Origin: Hydrogenothermaceae bacterium
GTDB lineage: Bacteria; Aquificota; Aquificia; Aquificales; Hydrogenothermaceae
Reading direction: 5' to 3'
Assembly: GCA_026418455.1 (NCBI GenBank)
Contig: JAOABH010000003.1
Span: 186,001 to 250,000, forward strand
Length of the DNA stretch: 64,000 bases
Shown here: positions 43,210-53,013 of the stretch, one piece after another
Position numbering within the stretch: the stretch's first letter is position 1
How the letters are laid out: every line of letters starts with the position of its first letter
Translations under genes and position numbers: made by a program
The notes under the pieces: generated by a model
What the model saw: the letters and a program-made list of their open reading frames with translations, nothing else
Told to the model about the DNA's origin: nothing
Database searches by the model: none

Positions 43210-44082
43210 ATGGAAAAGGATTTTGGTGGATTTAAAGGTATCCTTGTAATAGGGCTTGGTTTAATAGGAGGTTCCTTAGCATTAGCTTTAAAAGAGGAAG
43301 GCTTTAAAGGGAAAATTTATGGATTGGATTTAAATCCGGAGAGAGTTAAAACTGGACTTAAGATAAAAGTTATAGATGAAGGATATACAAACTTTAAAGA
43401 TGTTCCTTGGCAGAATATAGACCTTGTAGTCATATCAACTCCGGTAAAAACTTTTGAGAGTATAGCTAAAAGTATAAAGGATTTTTTGAGAGAAGACACT
43501 ATAGTTTCAGATGTTGGAAGTGTGAAGGGAGGTATTGTTTTAAAGCTTTACGACATTTTAAAGCCCCATCTCTTTGTTGGAGTTCACCCTATAGCAGGAA
43601 CAGAGAAGGAAGGTATAGAGAATGCAAAATCCGGGCTATTTAAAAATGCAAGGCTGATATTAACACCTGTTGGAGACAGTGAAGAGAAAGTAAAGAAAGT
43701 TGAAAAGTTATGGAAAGATATTGGAAGTAGGACAGAGATAATGGACCCACACGTACATGACTTTGTTTTTGCAAGTGTCTCTCATTTACCACATGCTGTA
43801 GCTTTTGCTTTGGTAGATAGTTTAATAGAGTTATCAAAACAGTCCGGAATTGATTTATTTAAATATCCAGGGGGAGGTTTTAAAGATTTCACAAGAATAG
43901 CGGCAAGCTCTCCTGTTGTTTGGAAAGATATCTTTTTAGAGAATAAATCAAATGTCTTAAAAACAGTTGAAGTTTTCCAGCAATCTCTAAATAAATTAAA
44001 AGAAGCTATAGAGAAAGAAGATGAAGAAAGAATTTTAGAGATACTTTCGGAAAGTAGAGAGAAGAGGTTGTCTTTAGACTGA
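43210..44082 (+). CDS. tyrA: Prephenate dehydrogenase
   Basis: GLGLIGGSLALALKEEGF; DVGSVKGGI; GVHPIAGTEKEG. Confidence 0.94.
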   Translation: MEKDFGGFKGILVIGLGLIGGSLALALKEEGFKGKIYGLDLNPERVKTGLKIKVIDEGYTNFKDVPWQNIDLVVISTPVKTFESIAKSIKDFLREDTIVSDVGSVKGGIVLKLYDILKPHLFVGVHPIAGTEKEGIENAKSGLFKNARLILTPVGDSEEKVKKVEKLWKDIGSRTEIMDPHVHDFVFASVSHLPHAVAFALVDSLIELSKQSGIDLFKYPGGGFKDFTRIAASSPVVWKDIFLENKSNVLKTVEVFQQSLNKLKEAIEKEDEERILEILSESREKRLSLD

Positions 44083-44184
44083 AGTTAAAGAAAAAAGCCA
44101 TTTAAAAAATATAAAAAATATGGAAAATATTTTTTTGTTGTTATACAATAAAACAGTGTTTTATTTAACCATAGGAGGCGGAAT

Positions 44185-45891
44185 ATGCTTAGTTATGATG
44201 TGTTGATAGTTGGAGCAGGTGGTGCCGGGCTTATGGCTGCACTTGAAGCAAGTAAAGCAAAAGATGTTAAGGTAGGTGTATTAACGAAAGTTTATCCTAC
44301 AAGATCTCACACCGGAGCAGCACAAGGTGGAATCAACGCAGCTTTAGCTAACTTTGACCCATCAGACAGCCCTGAAGTCCATACATTTGATACAGTAAAA
44401 GGTAGTGATTACCTTGGGGATCAAGATGCTATAGAGTTTATGTGTTATGAAGCTCCCAAGAGAATATACGAGCTTGAACATTTAGGTGTTCCATTCTCAA
44501 GACTTCCTGATGGTAGAATAGCCCAGAGACCTTTCGGTGGAGCAGGATTTCCAAGAACATGTTATGCAGCGGACAAAACAGGACACGTTATACTACATAC
44601 TCTCTATGAGCAGTGTCTAAAAAATGATGTAGAGTTTCTAAATGAATGGTTTGTTACTGAGCTTATCATAGACAACAATGAAGCAAAAGGTGTGATAGCA
44701 ATAGATATAAGAAATGGAGAAGTCCATGCTATAAAGGCAAAAGCGATAATATTTGCAACTGGTGGATATGCAAGAGTTTACTGGGTAAGAAACACAAATG
44801 CAATAGGTTCAACTGGAGATGGTATGGCTATATGTTACAGAGCCGGAATACCACTTAAAGATATGGAGTTTGTTCAGTTTCACCCTACTGGACTCAGATC
44901 AACAGGTATCCTTGTTACAGAAGGTGCAAGAGGTGAAGGTGGATACCTTATAAACAACAAAGGTGAAAGGTTTATGGCAAGATACGCTCCTCAAAAGATG
45001 GAGCTTGGTCCAAGGGATTTAGTAGCCCGTTCTATAGAGACAGAGATATTAGAAGGAAGAGGTTGGGGCGAAGGAATGATGGCTTATGTCCACCTTGACC
45101 TTAGACATTTGGGAGCTAAGAAGATAAAAGAGAGACTTCCTCAGATTAGACAGCTCTGTATAGACTTTGAAGGAGTTGACCCTATAGAGGAGCCTATTCC
45201 TGTTAGACCTACAGCCCACTACTCAATGGGTGGAATAGATGTTAGAGATTACAAAACATCTATGACCGGTGTTAATGGTGTGTTTGCAGTTGGAGAGTGT
45301 GCTTGTGTATCAGTTCACGGAGCTAACAGACTCGGTGGAAACTCACTTCTTGACCTTGTAGTGTTTGGTAAACCTGCCGGAGCTGCTGCCGTTGAGTATG
45401 CGAGAAGTAAATCTGCAGATAACTTTAACTTAAAGGCAGAAGAAGATAGAGCAAGAAGAGAGATAGAAGCTCTACTTAAAAAAGAAAGTAAAGAAAACAT
45501 AAATAATATAAGAATGGAAATGGCTCAAACTATGTGGGATAAAGTTGGAATATTCAGAGAAGAAAAACCTATGCTTGAAGCGATAGAGAAAATAAAAGAG
45601 TTAAAAGAGAGATACAAGCTACTTGCTCCAGGAGACAGCGGAAAGATATTTAACACAGCACTAATAAACTACATAGAGCTTGGATATCTTCTTGACCTTG
45701 CAGAGGCTATAGCTGTTACAGCTGTGTTAAGAAAGGAAAGTAGAGGAGCCCATGCAAGGAGAGACTATCCAAGCAGAGATGATGAAAATTTCCTAAAACA
45801 CTCTCTTGCTTACTACACACCAGAAGGACCAAAAGTAGAGTATAGTGAAGTTAAGATAACTAAGTATCAACCACAAGAAAGAACCTATTAA
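44185..45891 (+). CDS. sdhA: Succinate dehydrogenase/fumarate reductase flavoprotein subunit
   Basis: VGAGGAGLMAALEA; SHTGAAQGGINAAL; FVQFHPTGL; RPTAHYSMGGI. Confidence 0.96.
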   Translation: MLSYDVLIVGAGGAGLMAALEASKAKDVKVGVLTKVYPTRSHTGAAQGGINAALANFDPSDSPEVHTFDTVKGSDYLGDQDAIEFMCYEAPKRIYELEHLGVPFSRLPDGRIAQRPFGGAGFPRTCYAADKTGHVILHTLYEQCLKNDVEFLNEWFVTELIIDNNEAKGVIAIDIRNGEVHAIKAKAIIFATGGYARVYWVRNTNAIGSTGDGMAICYRAGIPLKDMEFVQFHPTGLRSTGILVTEGARGEGGYLINNKGERFMARYAPQKMELGPRDLVARSIETEILEGRGWGEGMMAYVHLDLRHLGAKKIKERLPQIRQLCIDFEGVDPIEEPIPVRPTAHYSMGGIDVRDYKTSMTGVNGVFAVGECACVSVHGANRLGGNSLLDLVVFGKPAGAAAVEYARSKSADNFNLKAEEDRARREIEALLKKESKENINNIRMEMAQTMWDKVGIFREEKPMLEAIEKIKELKERYKLLAPGDSGKIFNTALINYIELGYLLDLAEAIAVTAVLRKESRGAHARRDYPSRDDENFLKHSLAYYTPEGPKVEYSEVKITKYQPQERTY

Positions 45892-45906
45892 TAGTGAGGT
45901 GATACC

Positions 45907-46944
45907 ATGGAAAAGTTTAAGTTAAAAGTTTTTAGATATGACCCAACAAAAGACGATAAACCATACTATCAGACATATGAGCTTCCGGTTGAGAAGGGAA
46001 TGACTGTTCTTGCAGCTTTATTTAAAGCGAAAGAGGAGCAAGATTCTTCAATATCATTCAGATACAACTGTAGAGCTGCTATATGTGGTTCCTGTGCTGT
46101 GAGGATAAACGGACACGCTACCCTTGCATGTAAAGTCCAGGTAAAACATATGCTTGAAAAATACAATACAGACACTCTCGTTATAGAGCCAACAGGAAAT
46201 ATAAAACCTCTGAAAGACCTTGTCTATGATATGGATTGGGTTATTGATAAACTTAAGAAGATACAGCCTTGGTTTATTCCGAAGGAAGAACCTCCTGCAG
46301 ATGGAAAAGAGTATAGACAAGACCCATACGACCATCATAAGATAGATTTTGCCTCTGACTGTATCCTCTGTAACTCCTGTATGTCTGATTGTAATGCATT
46401 AAAAGCTAATAAAGATTTCTTAGGACCTATGGTTATATCAAAAGCTTACAGATTTATAGCCGACTCAAGGGATGGAGCTAAGAGAGAGAGATTAGAGACT
46501 GTGTTGAAAGATTTCAACCTTGAATGGTGTGTTAGATGTATGGAATGTACAACCAGATGTCCAAAAGAGGTTCAACCTTACGAAAATATTATAAGAACAA
46601 GGATAATAGCAGCTGAAGAAGGATTTAAATCTCCGGGAGAGATACACGCTGAGATATTTGAACAGGATATATACAACAGAGGACTTTTAAACGAGATGTT
46701 GCTACCGATGAGACAGGAAGGACTTCTTGGAGCTGCTAAGAGAGCACCGTTTGGTATAAGGATGTTCTTTAAAGGAAAAGTAAATATAGCTGACTTTTTC
46801 GGTGGACACAAAGTTAAGAGACATGATGAAGTTAAGAAGATAATGGACAAAGCAAAAGAAGTAAAGAAAAACATAAAAATTAAACTTATATCTGATGTTC
46901 ATACACCTTATGAAGACAAGAGAAAGTCAAAACAAGGAGGATAA
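45907..46944 (+). CDS. sdhB: Succinate dehydrogenase/fumarate reductase iron-sulfur subunit
   Basis: YNCRAAICGSCAVRING; CILCNSCMSDCNA; CVRCMECTTRCPKE. Confidence 0.95.
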   Translation: MEKFKLKVFRYDPTKDDKPYYQTYELPVEKGMTVLAALFKAKEEQDSSISFRYNCRAAICGSCAVRINGHATLACKVQVKHMLEKYNTDTLVIEPTGNIKPLKDLVYDMDWVIDKLKKIQPWFIPKEEPPADGKEYRQDPYDHHKIDFASDCILCNSCMSDCNALKANKDFLGPMVISKAYRFIADSRDGAKRERLETVLKDFNLEWCVRCMECTTRCPKEVQPYENIIRTRIIAAEEGFKSPGEIHAEIFEQDIYNRGLLNEMLLPMRQEGLLGAAKRAPFGIRMFFKGKVNIADFFGGHKVKRHDEVKKIMDKAKEVKKNIKIKLISDVHTPYEDKRKSKQGG

Positions 46945-46946
46945 CC

Positions 46947-47828
46947 ATGGCTTTGAAATATGCTTTTTATACAGGATGCTCTGCAAAAGGAGTTGCTCCG
47001 GAGTTATACGACTCAACAAAGTTAGTAGCAGAGAAACTTGGAATGGAACTTATAGAGCTTGAAGCTGCTACATGCTGTGGTGCTGGAGCAGTTCAGGAGA
47101 AAGATGAGTTTTTATCTCTCACAATAAATGCGAGAAACCTTGCATTAGCAGAAGAACTTGGACTTGATATGCTGACAATATGTAATACTTGCACCCTTAT
47201 GTTAAGAGAAGCAAAGTTTAAGTTAGATAATGACCCAGAATTAAAGGCTGCTGTAAATGAAGTTTTAAAAGAAGCTGGACTTGAATATAAAGGAACAATA
47301 GAGGTTACCCACTTCCTATGGGAAGTTATAGATGCTGTTGGTCTTGATAAAATAAAAAGTATGGTAGTTAGACCTTTGAGGGAGTTTAACATAGCTCCTT
47401 TCTACGGCTGCCATATAATAAGACCACCTTACTTAACAGGTTATGAAGACCCAGATAATCCATCTTCTATAGAGAGATTAATAGAAGCTATCGGTGGAAA
47501 TCCTGTTGACCATGATGCCAGACTTGCATGTTGTGGATTCCACTCATTCTGGTCTGCGGAAGATAAGGTAACATTAAAACTAACAGCTATGGATACACAG
47601 GCAGCGAAAAAACAGCAAGCAGACTTTATGGTTACCCCTTGTCCGTTATGTCATACTCAACTTGATGCAATGCAACCAGAAGCTGAAGAAAAAATCGGTG
47701 TAAATATAGGAATGCCTGTTTTACATCTTCCTCAGATGATAGGTCTTGCTATAGGTTTAAAACCAAAAGAGCTTGGTTTACACAAACACGTTATATCTAC
47801 GAAAGCAATCATTGAAAAAGTTGCATAG
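46947..47828 (+). CDS. CCG-domain subunit (SdhE/HdrB-like)
   Basis: FYTGCSAKG...ATCCGAGAVQ; FYGCHIIRP...ACCGFHSFW. Confidence 0.93.
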   Translation: MALKYAFYTGCSAKGVAPELYDSTKLVAEKLGMELIELEAATCCGAGAVQEKDEFLSLTINARNLALAEELGLDMLTICNTCTLMLREAKFKLDNDPELKAAVNEVLKEAGLEYKGTIEVTHFLWEVIDAVGLDKIKSMVVRPLREFNIAPFYGCHIIRPPYLTGYEDPDNPSSIERLIEAIGGNPVDHDARLACCGFHSFWSAEDKVTLKLTAMDTQAAKKQQADFMVTPCPLCHTQLDAMQPEAEEKIGVNIGMPVLHLPQMIGLAIGLKPKELGLHKHVISTKAIIEKVA

Positions 47829-47853
47829 ATTTTGTGGGGGAGGTCAGCCACAG

Positions 47854-47891
47854 GTAACAGGGTCGGGAGAATGTCCTCCCGGCTTTGTTAC
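47854..47891. terminator. GC-rich 16-bp stem hairpin between convergent sdh and mod operons
   Basis: GTAACAGGGTCGGGAG-AATGTC-CTCCCGGCTTTGTTAC; all 16 positions pair with 3 G-U wobbles; no clear U-tract. Confidence 0.6.
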
Positions 47892-48742
47892 TAAACTTTC
47901 TTAATAACTGGATTAAATCCTTTTACACCTACTAAAACTTTATCTCCAACTTTTATTTCCTTATCAACAATTATCTCAATTAAGCTACCATTTACCTCTA
48001 TTACTGCTATGTTGAAAATATCAGACTCCTTGATATCTATAACTTCTCCATAAAATGAAAACTTTCCAGAGACAGGTTTTTCTATAAAAATATCTCTTGG
48101 TTTTCCGACTTTCTCTATTTTCCCTTGATTTATTAGGATAACTCTATCAGCTAATTTAAACACTTCTACCATATCGTGGGATACTATCAGAGATGTTAGA
48201 CCAAAATTTTTGTGTATATTCTTTAGCTCTTCCTGTAATTTTGATCTTATTGATTGGTCTAATGCTGAGAGAGGCTCATCAAGTAAAAGTATATCCGGAT
48301 TTCTCATCAAAACTCTTGCCAAAGCTACCCTCTGCTGCTGTCCTCCGGATAGTGTATATGGATATCTGTCTTTTAACTGATAAAGTTCCACCTTTTTTAA
48401 TATCTCATCTGCTTTCTTTTTATCGTTGAGTGCATACAGTAGGTTTTGATAAACTGTCATATTTGGAAACAGTGCATAGTTTTGAAAAACAAAACCTACA
48501 TTTCTTTTCTGTGGAGGTAAGTTTATCTTTTTTTTACTATCAAAGTAAACTTTACCATCAAACTCTATATACCCTTCGTCTGCTACTTCTAAACCTGCAA
48601 TAATCCTTAGTAGTGTAGTTTTTCCACTTCCTGATTTTCCAAAAACTGCAAGAAACTCATTTTTCTCAATCTCAAAATCAATATCAAGCCAAAACTCACC
48701 ATTATATCCAAAGAGTTTTTTTCTTACTTTTATTTTTATCAC
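47891..48742 (-). CDS. modC: Molybdate/tungstate ABC transporter ATP-binding protein
   Basis: FGKSGSGKTTLLRIIAGLE; LSGGQQQRVALARVL. Confidence 0.91.
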   Translation of the reverse strand: MIKIKVRKKLFGYNGEFWLDIDFEIEKNEFLAVFGKSGSGKTTLLRIIAGLEVADEGYIEFDGKVYFDSKKKINLPPQKRNVGFVFQNYALFPNMTVYQNLLYALNDKKKADEILKKVELYQLKDRYPYTLSGGQQQRVALARVLMRNPDILLLDEPLSALDQSIRSKLQEELKNIHKNFGLTSLIVSHDMVEVFKLADRVILINQGKIEKVGKPRDIFIEKPVSGKFSFYGEVIDIKESDIFNIAVIEVNGSLIEIIVDKEIKVGDKVLVGVKGFNPVIKKV

Positions 48743-49425
48743 TAATATTTAACCTCTAACCTTTTATTTAGAGTATATACAATTAGTAAAACAAAGAAGG
48801 ATATAACAAACAGGATAGCTGAGTATATATGGGCTGTGGTGTAATCAAGTTTTTCAACAGCATCGTATATGGCAATAGACACAACCCTTGTTTCTCCTTC
48901 TATGTTTCCCCCGATCATAAGGACAACACCAAACTCTCCTATTGTGTGTGCAAATGTTAATGTTATTCCCGTTATAATAGAGGCTTTCATATTGGGAAGT
49001 ATAACATTTAAGAGTGTACTTAATTTTGATTTTCCAAGTGTGTATGATGCTTCTATCAAACTTTTAGGTATAGATTTAAATCCTGCAATAAGTGGGTGAA
49101 CCATAAAGGGAAGTGAGAATATTACTGAAGCAATAACAACTCCTTCAAAGTGAAATGCAAGTTGGTGTCCAACTATACTTTCCCACAACTTTCCTAAAGG
49201 ACCGTTTTTACCCATAACTAAAAGTAAATAAAATCCCAAAACAGATGGAGGTAAAACAAGAGGTAATGCAGTTAAGGCTTCTATTGCAGACTTTATTTTT
49301 AAGTTAGAATATGCCAAAAAGTAAGCGGTAGGAATACCAATTATAAGAAGTAGAAAAGTTGTTATGAAGGCAACTTTAAATGTAAGTATAAAAGGAGTCC
49401 ACTCCAAATTTTGAAGAACTTCCAT
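48742..49425 (-). CDS. modB: Molybdate ABC transporter permease
   Basis: GIPTAYFLAYS; ALPLVLPPSVLGFYLL; AHTIGEFGVVLMIGGNIEGET. Confidence 0.95.
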   Translation of the reverse strand: MEVLQNLEWTPFILTFKVAFITTFLLLIIGIPTAYFLAYSNLKIKSAIEALTALPLVLPPSVLGFYLLLVMGKNGPLGKLWESIVGHQLAFHFEGVVIASVIFSLPFMVHPLIAGFKSIPKSLIEASYTLGKSKLSTLLNVILPNMKASIITGITLTFAHTIGEFGVVLMIGGNIEGETRVVSIAIYDAVEKLDYTTAHIYSAILFVISFFVLLIVYTLNKRLEVKY

Positions 49426-49427
49426 TT

Positions 49428-49826
49428 TTAAACCTCTAACATAATATCAGTTGCGTCGATAAGCAGATAAACTTTTTCCCCTACTTCCAATAACATTCTT
49501 TCTGATGATAGATTTGTTATATAAGATTTAATAGTGTCTCCTTTAAAATCTACAGTTATCTCGGATAAGATTTTCCCTTTTTTAATAGTTAAAATATAGC
49601 CTTCCAGTACATTTGTTATGGATATACTTTCAGGTTTATCTTTTGATATTTTAACTGCGGATGGATTAAAAATAAGAGATACCTCTACACCTTCTTTTAG
49701 ATAATTTACATTTTCCGGAGTCTCCAAAAGTAGAAGCCGAATAAGGATTGACTTTACGTTAACATCTACCATTGAGATGTATTTTTCTGATAAAACAGAT
49801 TTTATATATCCCTTTATTTTATTCAC
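49428..49826 (-). CDS. TOBE/Mop-domain protein (likely di-Mop)
   Basis: 132 aa beta-rich protein within mod operon; SISITNVLEGYI repeated-like pattern. Confidence 0.7.
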   Translation of the reverse strand: MNKIKGYIKSVLSEKYISMVDVNVKSILIRLLLLETPENVNYLKEGVEVSLIFNPSAVKISKDKPESISITNVLEGYILTIKKGKILSEITVDFKGDTIKSYITNLSSERMLLEVGEKVYLLIDATDIMLEV

Positions 49827-50601
49827 CCTTCTCTCCAGGAAGTATAAAACCGTATCTTATAAATATCTTTCTTGCTTCAGCAGATCCTATAAACTCTTCA
49901 AATCTTTTTGCTGTTTCTAAACTTTCTTTTGAAGTTGCTGCATGTTTTAAGATAGCATATCCTTGGACTATCTCTTTATGGCAGTTTGCTGGCACTGTAT
50001 AATAAATACCTTGTTTTTGTAATGTTTCGCTTTTAGCTACAGATAGAGCTAAAAATCCTATATCTGCATTTGCTGTTTGGACAAACTGAGCAGTTTGGTT
50101 TATATTTTCACCTAACACTAACTTATTTTTCACTTTATCAAAAAGGTTGTAATATTCTAAACACTGTTTGGCAGCAACACCATAGGGAGCATGTTCCCAG
50201 TTTGCTATAGCTATCTTTTTGACAGCAGGATTTAAAACAACATTTATCCCTTCATTTACATTTATCCCTGAATCCTTCCTTGTCCAGATAACTATCCTTC
50301 CTACTGCATAAGGTTTTGGTTCAGAGATTGCCAAACCTTGGTTTTTCAACTTCTTTACATACTCCATATCTGCAGAGAAAAACATATCATACGGAGCACC
50401 ATTCAGAATTTGGCTATAGCCTTTTCCTGAAGATCCATATATAACTTTAAGTTTATCCTTAGGATAGTTCTGCTGGTATATCTTTTCAACTTCTGTAAAG
50501 GCATATGTTAAATCTGAGGCAGCATAGATGGTTATCTCTCCGGAGAAAGATTTAGATAAAAGGATAAATGTTAAAACGACAGCATAAATCACTTTTAACA
50601 T
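49819..50601 (-). CDS. modA: Molybdate ABC transporter substrate-binding protein
   Basis: Signal peptide; ITIYAASDLTYAFTEV; YGSSGKGYSQI. Confidence 0.94.
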   Translation of the reverse strand: MLKVIYAVVLTFILLSKSFSGEITIYAASDLTYAFTEVEKIYQQNYPKDKLKVIYGSSGKGYSQILNGAPYDMFFSADMEYVKKLKNQGLAISEPKPYAVGRIVIWTRKDSGINVNEGINVVLNPAVKKIAIANWEHAPYGVAAKQCLEYYNLFDKVKNKLVLGENINQTAQFVQTANADIGFLALSVAKSETLQKQGIYYTVPANCHKEIVQGYAILKHAATSKESLETAKRFEEFIGSAEARKIFIRYGFILPGEKGE

Positions 50602-50707
50602 AAAAACACCCCTTTTTAATAGCTATTCTCTATTATAACATCAATTTTTCGACTTGTCAAATTTGAAATAACGAGAAAAGTTGAAAAAGTATTTTTATAT
50701 ATCTATA

Positions 50708-50722
50708 ATATTATTCTAATAT
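50708..50722. promoter_or_regulatory. Candidate operator palindrome upstream of ArsR-type gene
   Basis: ATATTA-TTC-TAATAT. Confidence 0.5.
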
Positions 50723-50735
50723 CCTAAAAACTATA

Positions 50736-51053
50736 ATGGTGGATGAAATGAAAACGAGAGAAGAAGTTGAAAAGTGGCAAGATGAGCAGTTTTTGGAAGA
50801 TACAGCAGAGCTTCTCAAAGCCTTAGCTCATCCAAGTAGATTAAAGATAATAGGTTTTTTGGCAAGTGGTAAAAAGTGTGTGAAGCATATCTGGGAAGCT
50901 CTTGATCTACCTCAACCAAACGTCTCTCAACATCTATCAGTACTGAGAAATAGAGGAATACTCGGATATAAGCGGGAAGGCCCAATTGTGTGTTATTATA
51001 TTAAGGACAAGAGAGTTTTAGAACTCTATAAAAAATTAGCACAGGAGGAATAA
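50736..51053 (+). CDS. ArsR-family transcriptional regulator (start 50736 or 50748)
   Basis: [51 protein letters not shown]. Confidence 0.93.
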   Translation: MVDEMKTREEVEKWQDEQFLEDTAELLKALAHPSRLKIIGFLASGKKCVKHIWEALDLPQPNVSQHLSVLRNRGILGYKREGPIVCYYIKDKRVLELYKKLAQEE

Positions 51054-51055
51054 AT

Positions 51056-51373
51056 ATGGCAGGAAAAGTAATATCTGTTAATGAGTCAAACTGGGAACAA
51101 GAAGTTTTAAATTCTGATGTTCCTGTATTGGTAGATTTTTGGGCACCTTGGTGTGGTCCTTGTAGACTTATAGCTCCAATCGTTGAAGAGATAGCAGCAG
51201 AAGTGGAAGGAAAGGCGAAGGTTGTTAAAGTTAATACAGATGAAAATCCTAACCTTGCTATGAAGTACGGTATCAGAGCAATACCTACTATAATGGTATT
51301 TAAAAATGGAAGAGTTGTAGATACAAAGGTAGGTGTTCAGCCTAAGGAAGTTTTAAAGGCATTACTAACTTAA
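51056..51373 (+). CDS. trxA: Thioredoxin
   Basis: [29 protein letters not shown]. Confidence 0.98.
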   Translation: MAGKVISVNESNWEQEVLNSDVPVLVDFWAPWCGPCRLIAPIVEEIAAEVEGKAKVVKVNTDENPNLAMKYGIRAIPTIMVFKNGRVVDTKVGVQPKEVLKALLT

Positions 51374-51382
51374 AGGTAATTT

Positions 51383-52207
51383 ATGTCTGTTAATATTCAT
51401 CCTACAGCAATAGTAAGTGAAAAAGCAAAAATCGGGGCCAACGTAGAGGTTGGTCCTTTTTCTATTATTGAAGATGATGTTGAGATAGGAGATGATACGG
51501 TTATCTCCTCAAACGTTCGTATAAAGAGATACTCTAAGATAGGTAAAAACTGTCAGATATACGAAGGTTGTGTTATTGGTGGATTACCTCAGCATCTTGG
51601 ATTTAAAGGGGAAATATCCTACGTTGAGATAGGAGATAACACAGTTTTAAGAGAATACTGTACTGTAAATAGAGGAACTTCTTTTGATGATGGTATCACC
51701 AAAATAGGAAGTAACTGTTATTTAATGGCATATGTCCATATAGCCCATGACTGTAAAGTTGGGGATAATACTATACTTGCAAACTGTGTAACATTGGCTG
51801 GACATGTCAGAGTTGGGAGTTATGTTTTTATAGGTGGTCTTACTCCTATACATCAGTTTTGCCGAATCGGTGATTATGCTATGGTAGGTGGTGCCTCTGC
51901 AGTAGATAAGGATGTACCTCCATATACGAGAGCTTCAAAGAATCATGTTATGTTATACGGTTTAAATCTTGTTGGTTTAAAGAGGAGAGGTTTTACAAAT
52001 CAGCAGATAAAACTCCTAAAAGAAGCTTACAGAATACTGTTTAGAACTTCTAAAACTCTATCGGAAGGTATAAAAGAAGTTGAAGAGACCTTAGCGAAAA
52101 CTCCGGAAATAGAGAATTTAATCAATTTTGTTAAAACTACAAAGAGAGGTATTGCTCCGGAGGCTTCAAAGAGAAAGGTTGTGACAGCACAAGACGAGAT
52201 GGAGTAA
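51383..52207 (+). CDS. lpxA: UDP-N-acetylglucosamine acyltransferase
   Basis: Hexapeptide repeats; HPTAIVSEKAKIGANVEVGPFSII; VHIAHDCKVGD. Confidence 0.95.
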   Translation: MSVNIHPTAIVSEKAKIGANVEVGPFSIIEDDVEIGDDTVISSNVRIKRYSKIGKNCQIYEGCVIGGLPQHLGFKGEISYVEIGDNTVLREYCTVNRGTSFDDGITKIGSNCYLMAYVHIAHDCKVGDNTILANCVTLAGHVRVGSYVFIGGLTPIHQFCRIGDYAMVGGASAVDKDVPPYTRASKNHVMLYGLNLVGLKRRGFTNQQIKLLKEAYRILFRTSKTLSEGIKEVEETLAKTPEIENLINFVKTTKRGIAPEASKRKVVTAQDEME

Positions 52208-53013
52208 TGAAAGTTGGTCTTATTGCAGGCTCTGGACAGCTTCCATTAGAGTTTGCAAAATCTGTTTCTGAAACTGAAAATCAGCTTTATATCTTTGCTA
52301 TTAAATCTTCAACAGATAAATCAATAGAAAAGTTTGGTAAAACTTTCTGGTTTTCTTTTGGGGAAGCTCAAAAACTCATAGATACTATGAGAGAGCTAAA
52401 AGTAGAAAATCTCGTTATGCTTGGAAAGATAGAACATTCATCTATTTTGTTTCACTTTTACAAACTTGATAGTAGAGCAAGGGAGTTTTTATCAAAAATA
52501 AAAGATAGAAGAGCTAAATCTATACTTCACGGAATAATTGAGGAGTTGGAAAAAGAAGGTTTTAAATTTATAGATCCAACACCTTATTTAAAGAATCTTT
52601 TAGTTCCTGAAGGAGTTCTTACACATATAAAGCCAGATGATAAGTTGATGGAAGATATAAAGTTTGGTATGCATATAGCAAAAGAAATAGCAGATTTAGA
52701 TATAGGACAGACTGTCGTAGTTAAAGATAAGGTTGTTATTGCTGTTGAAGGGATAGAAGGGACAGATAGATGTATATTAAGGTCAAGAGAACTTGTGTCC
52801 GAAGGAGCTGTTGTCTGTAAAGCAGCAAGGAAAAATCAGGATATGAGATACGACGTACCGGTGATAGGTATGAAAACCCTTGAAAATATAAGGAAGGTGA
52901 AGGGAAAAGCTTTGGCGGTAGAAACAGGAAAAACTTACCTACTTGATAGAGATATTTTTTTAAAAAAAGCCGATGAATGGGGAATACCTATAGTAGGAGT
53001 TAAACTTGAATAG
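52207..53013 (+). CDS. lpxI: LpxI-family UDP-2,3-diacylglucosamine pyrophosphatase
   Basis: GLIAGSGQLPLEFAKS; VVIAVEGIEGTDRCILR; directly follows lpxA. Confidence 0.93.
   Translation: MKVGLIAGSGQLPLEFAKSVSETENQLYIFAIKSSTDKSIEKFGKTFWFSFGEAQKLIDTMRELKVENLVMLGKIEHSSILFHFYKLDSRAREFLSKIKDRRAKSILHGIIEELEKEGFKFIDPTPYLKNLLVPEGVLTHIKPDDKLMEDIKFGMHIAKEIADLDIGQTVVVKDKVVIAVEGIEGTDRCILRSRELVSEGAVVCKAARKNQDMRYDVPVIGMKTLENIRKVKGKALAVETGKTYLLDRDIFLKKADEWGIPIVGVKLE

Noticed and set aside
47836-47893. Molybdenum cofactor riboswitch next to the mod operon
   Set aside because: The structure is at the 3' end of the mod operon (genes on minus strand), not in its 5' leader, so a riboswitch is unlikely.
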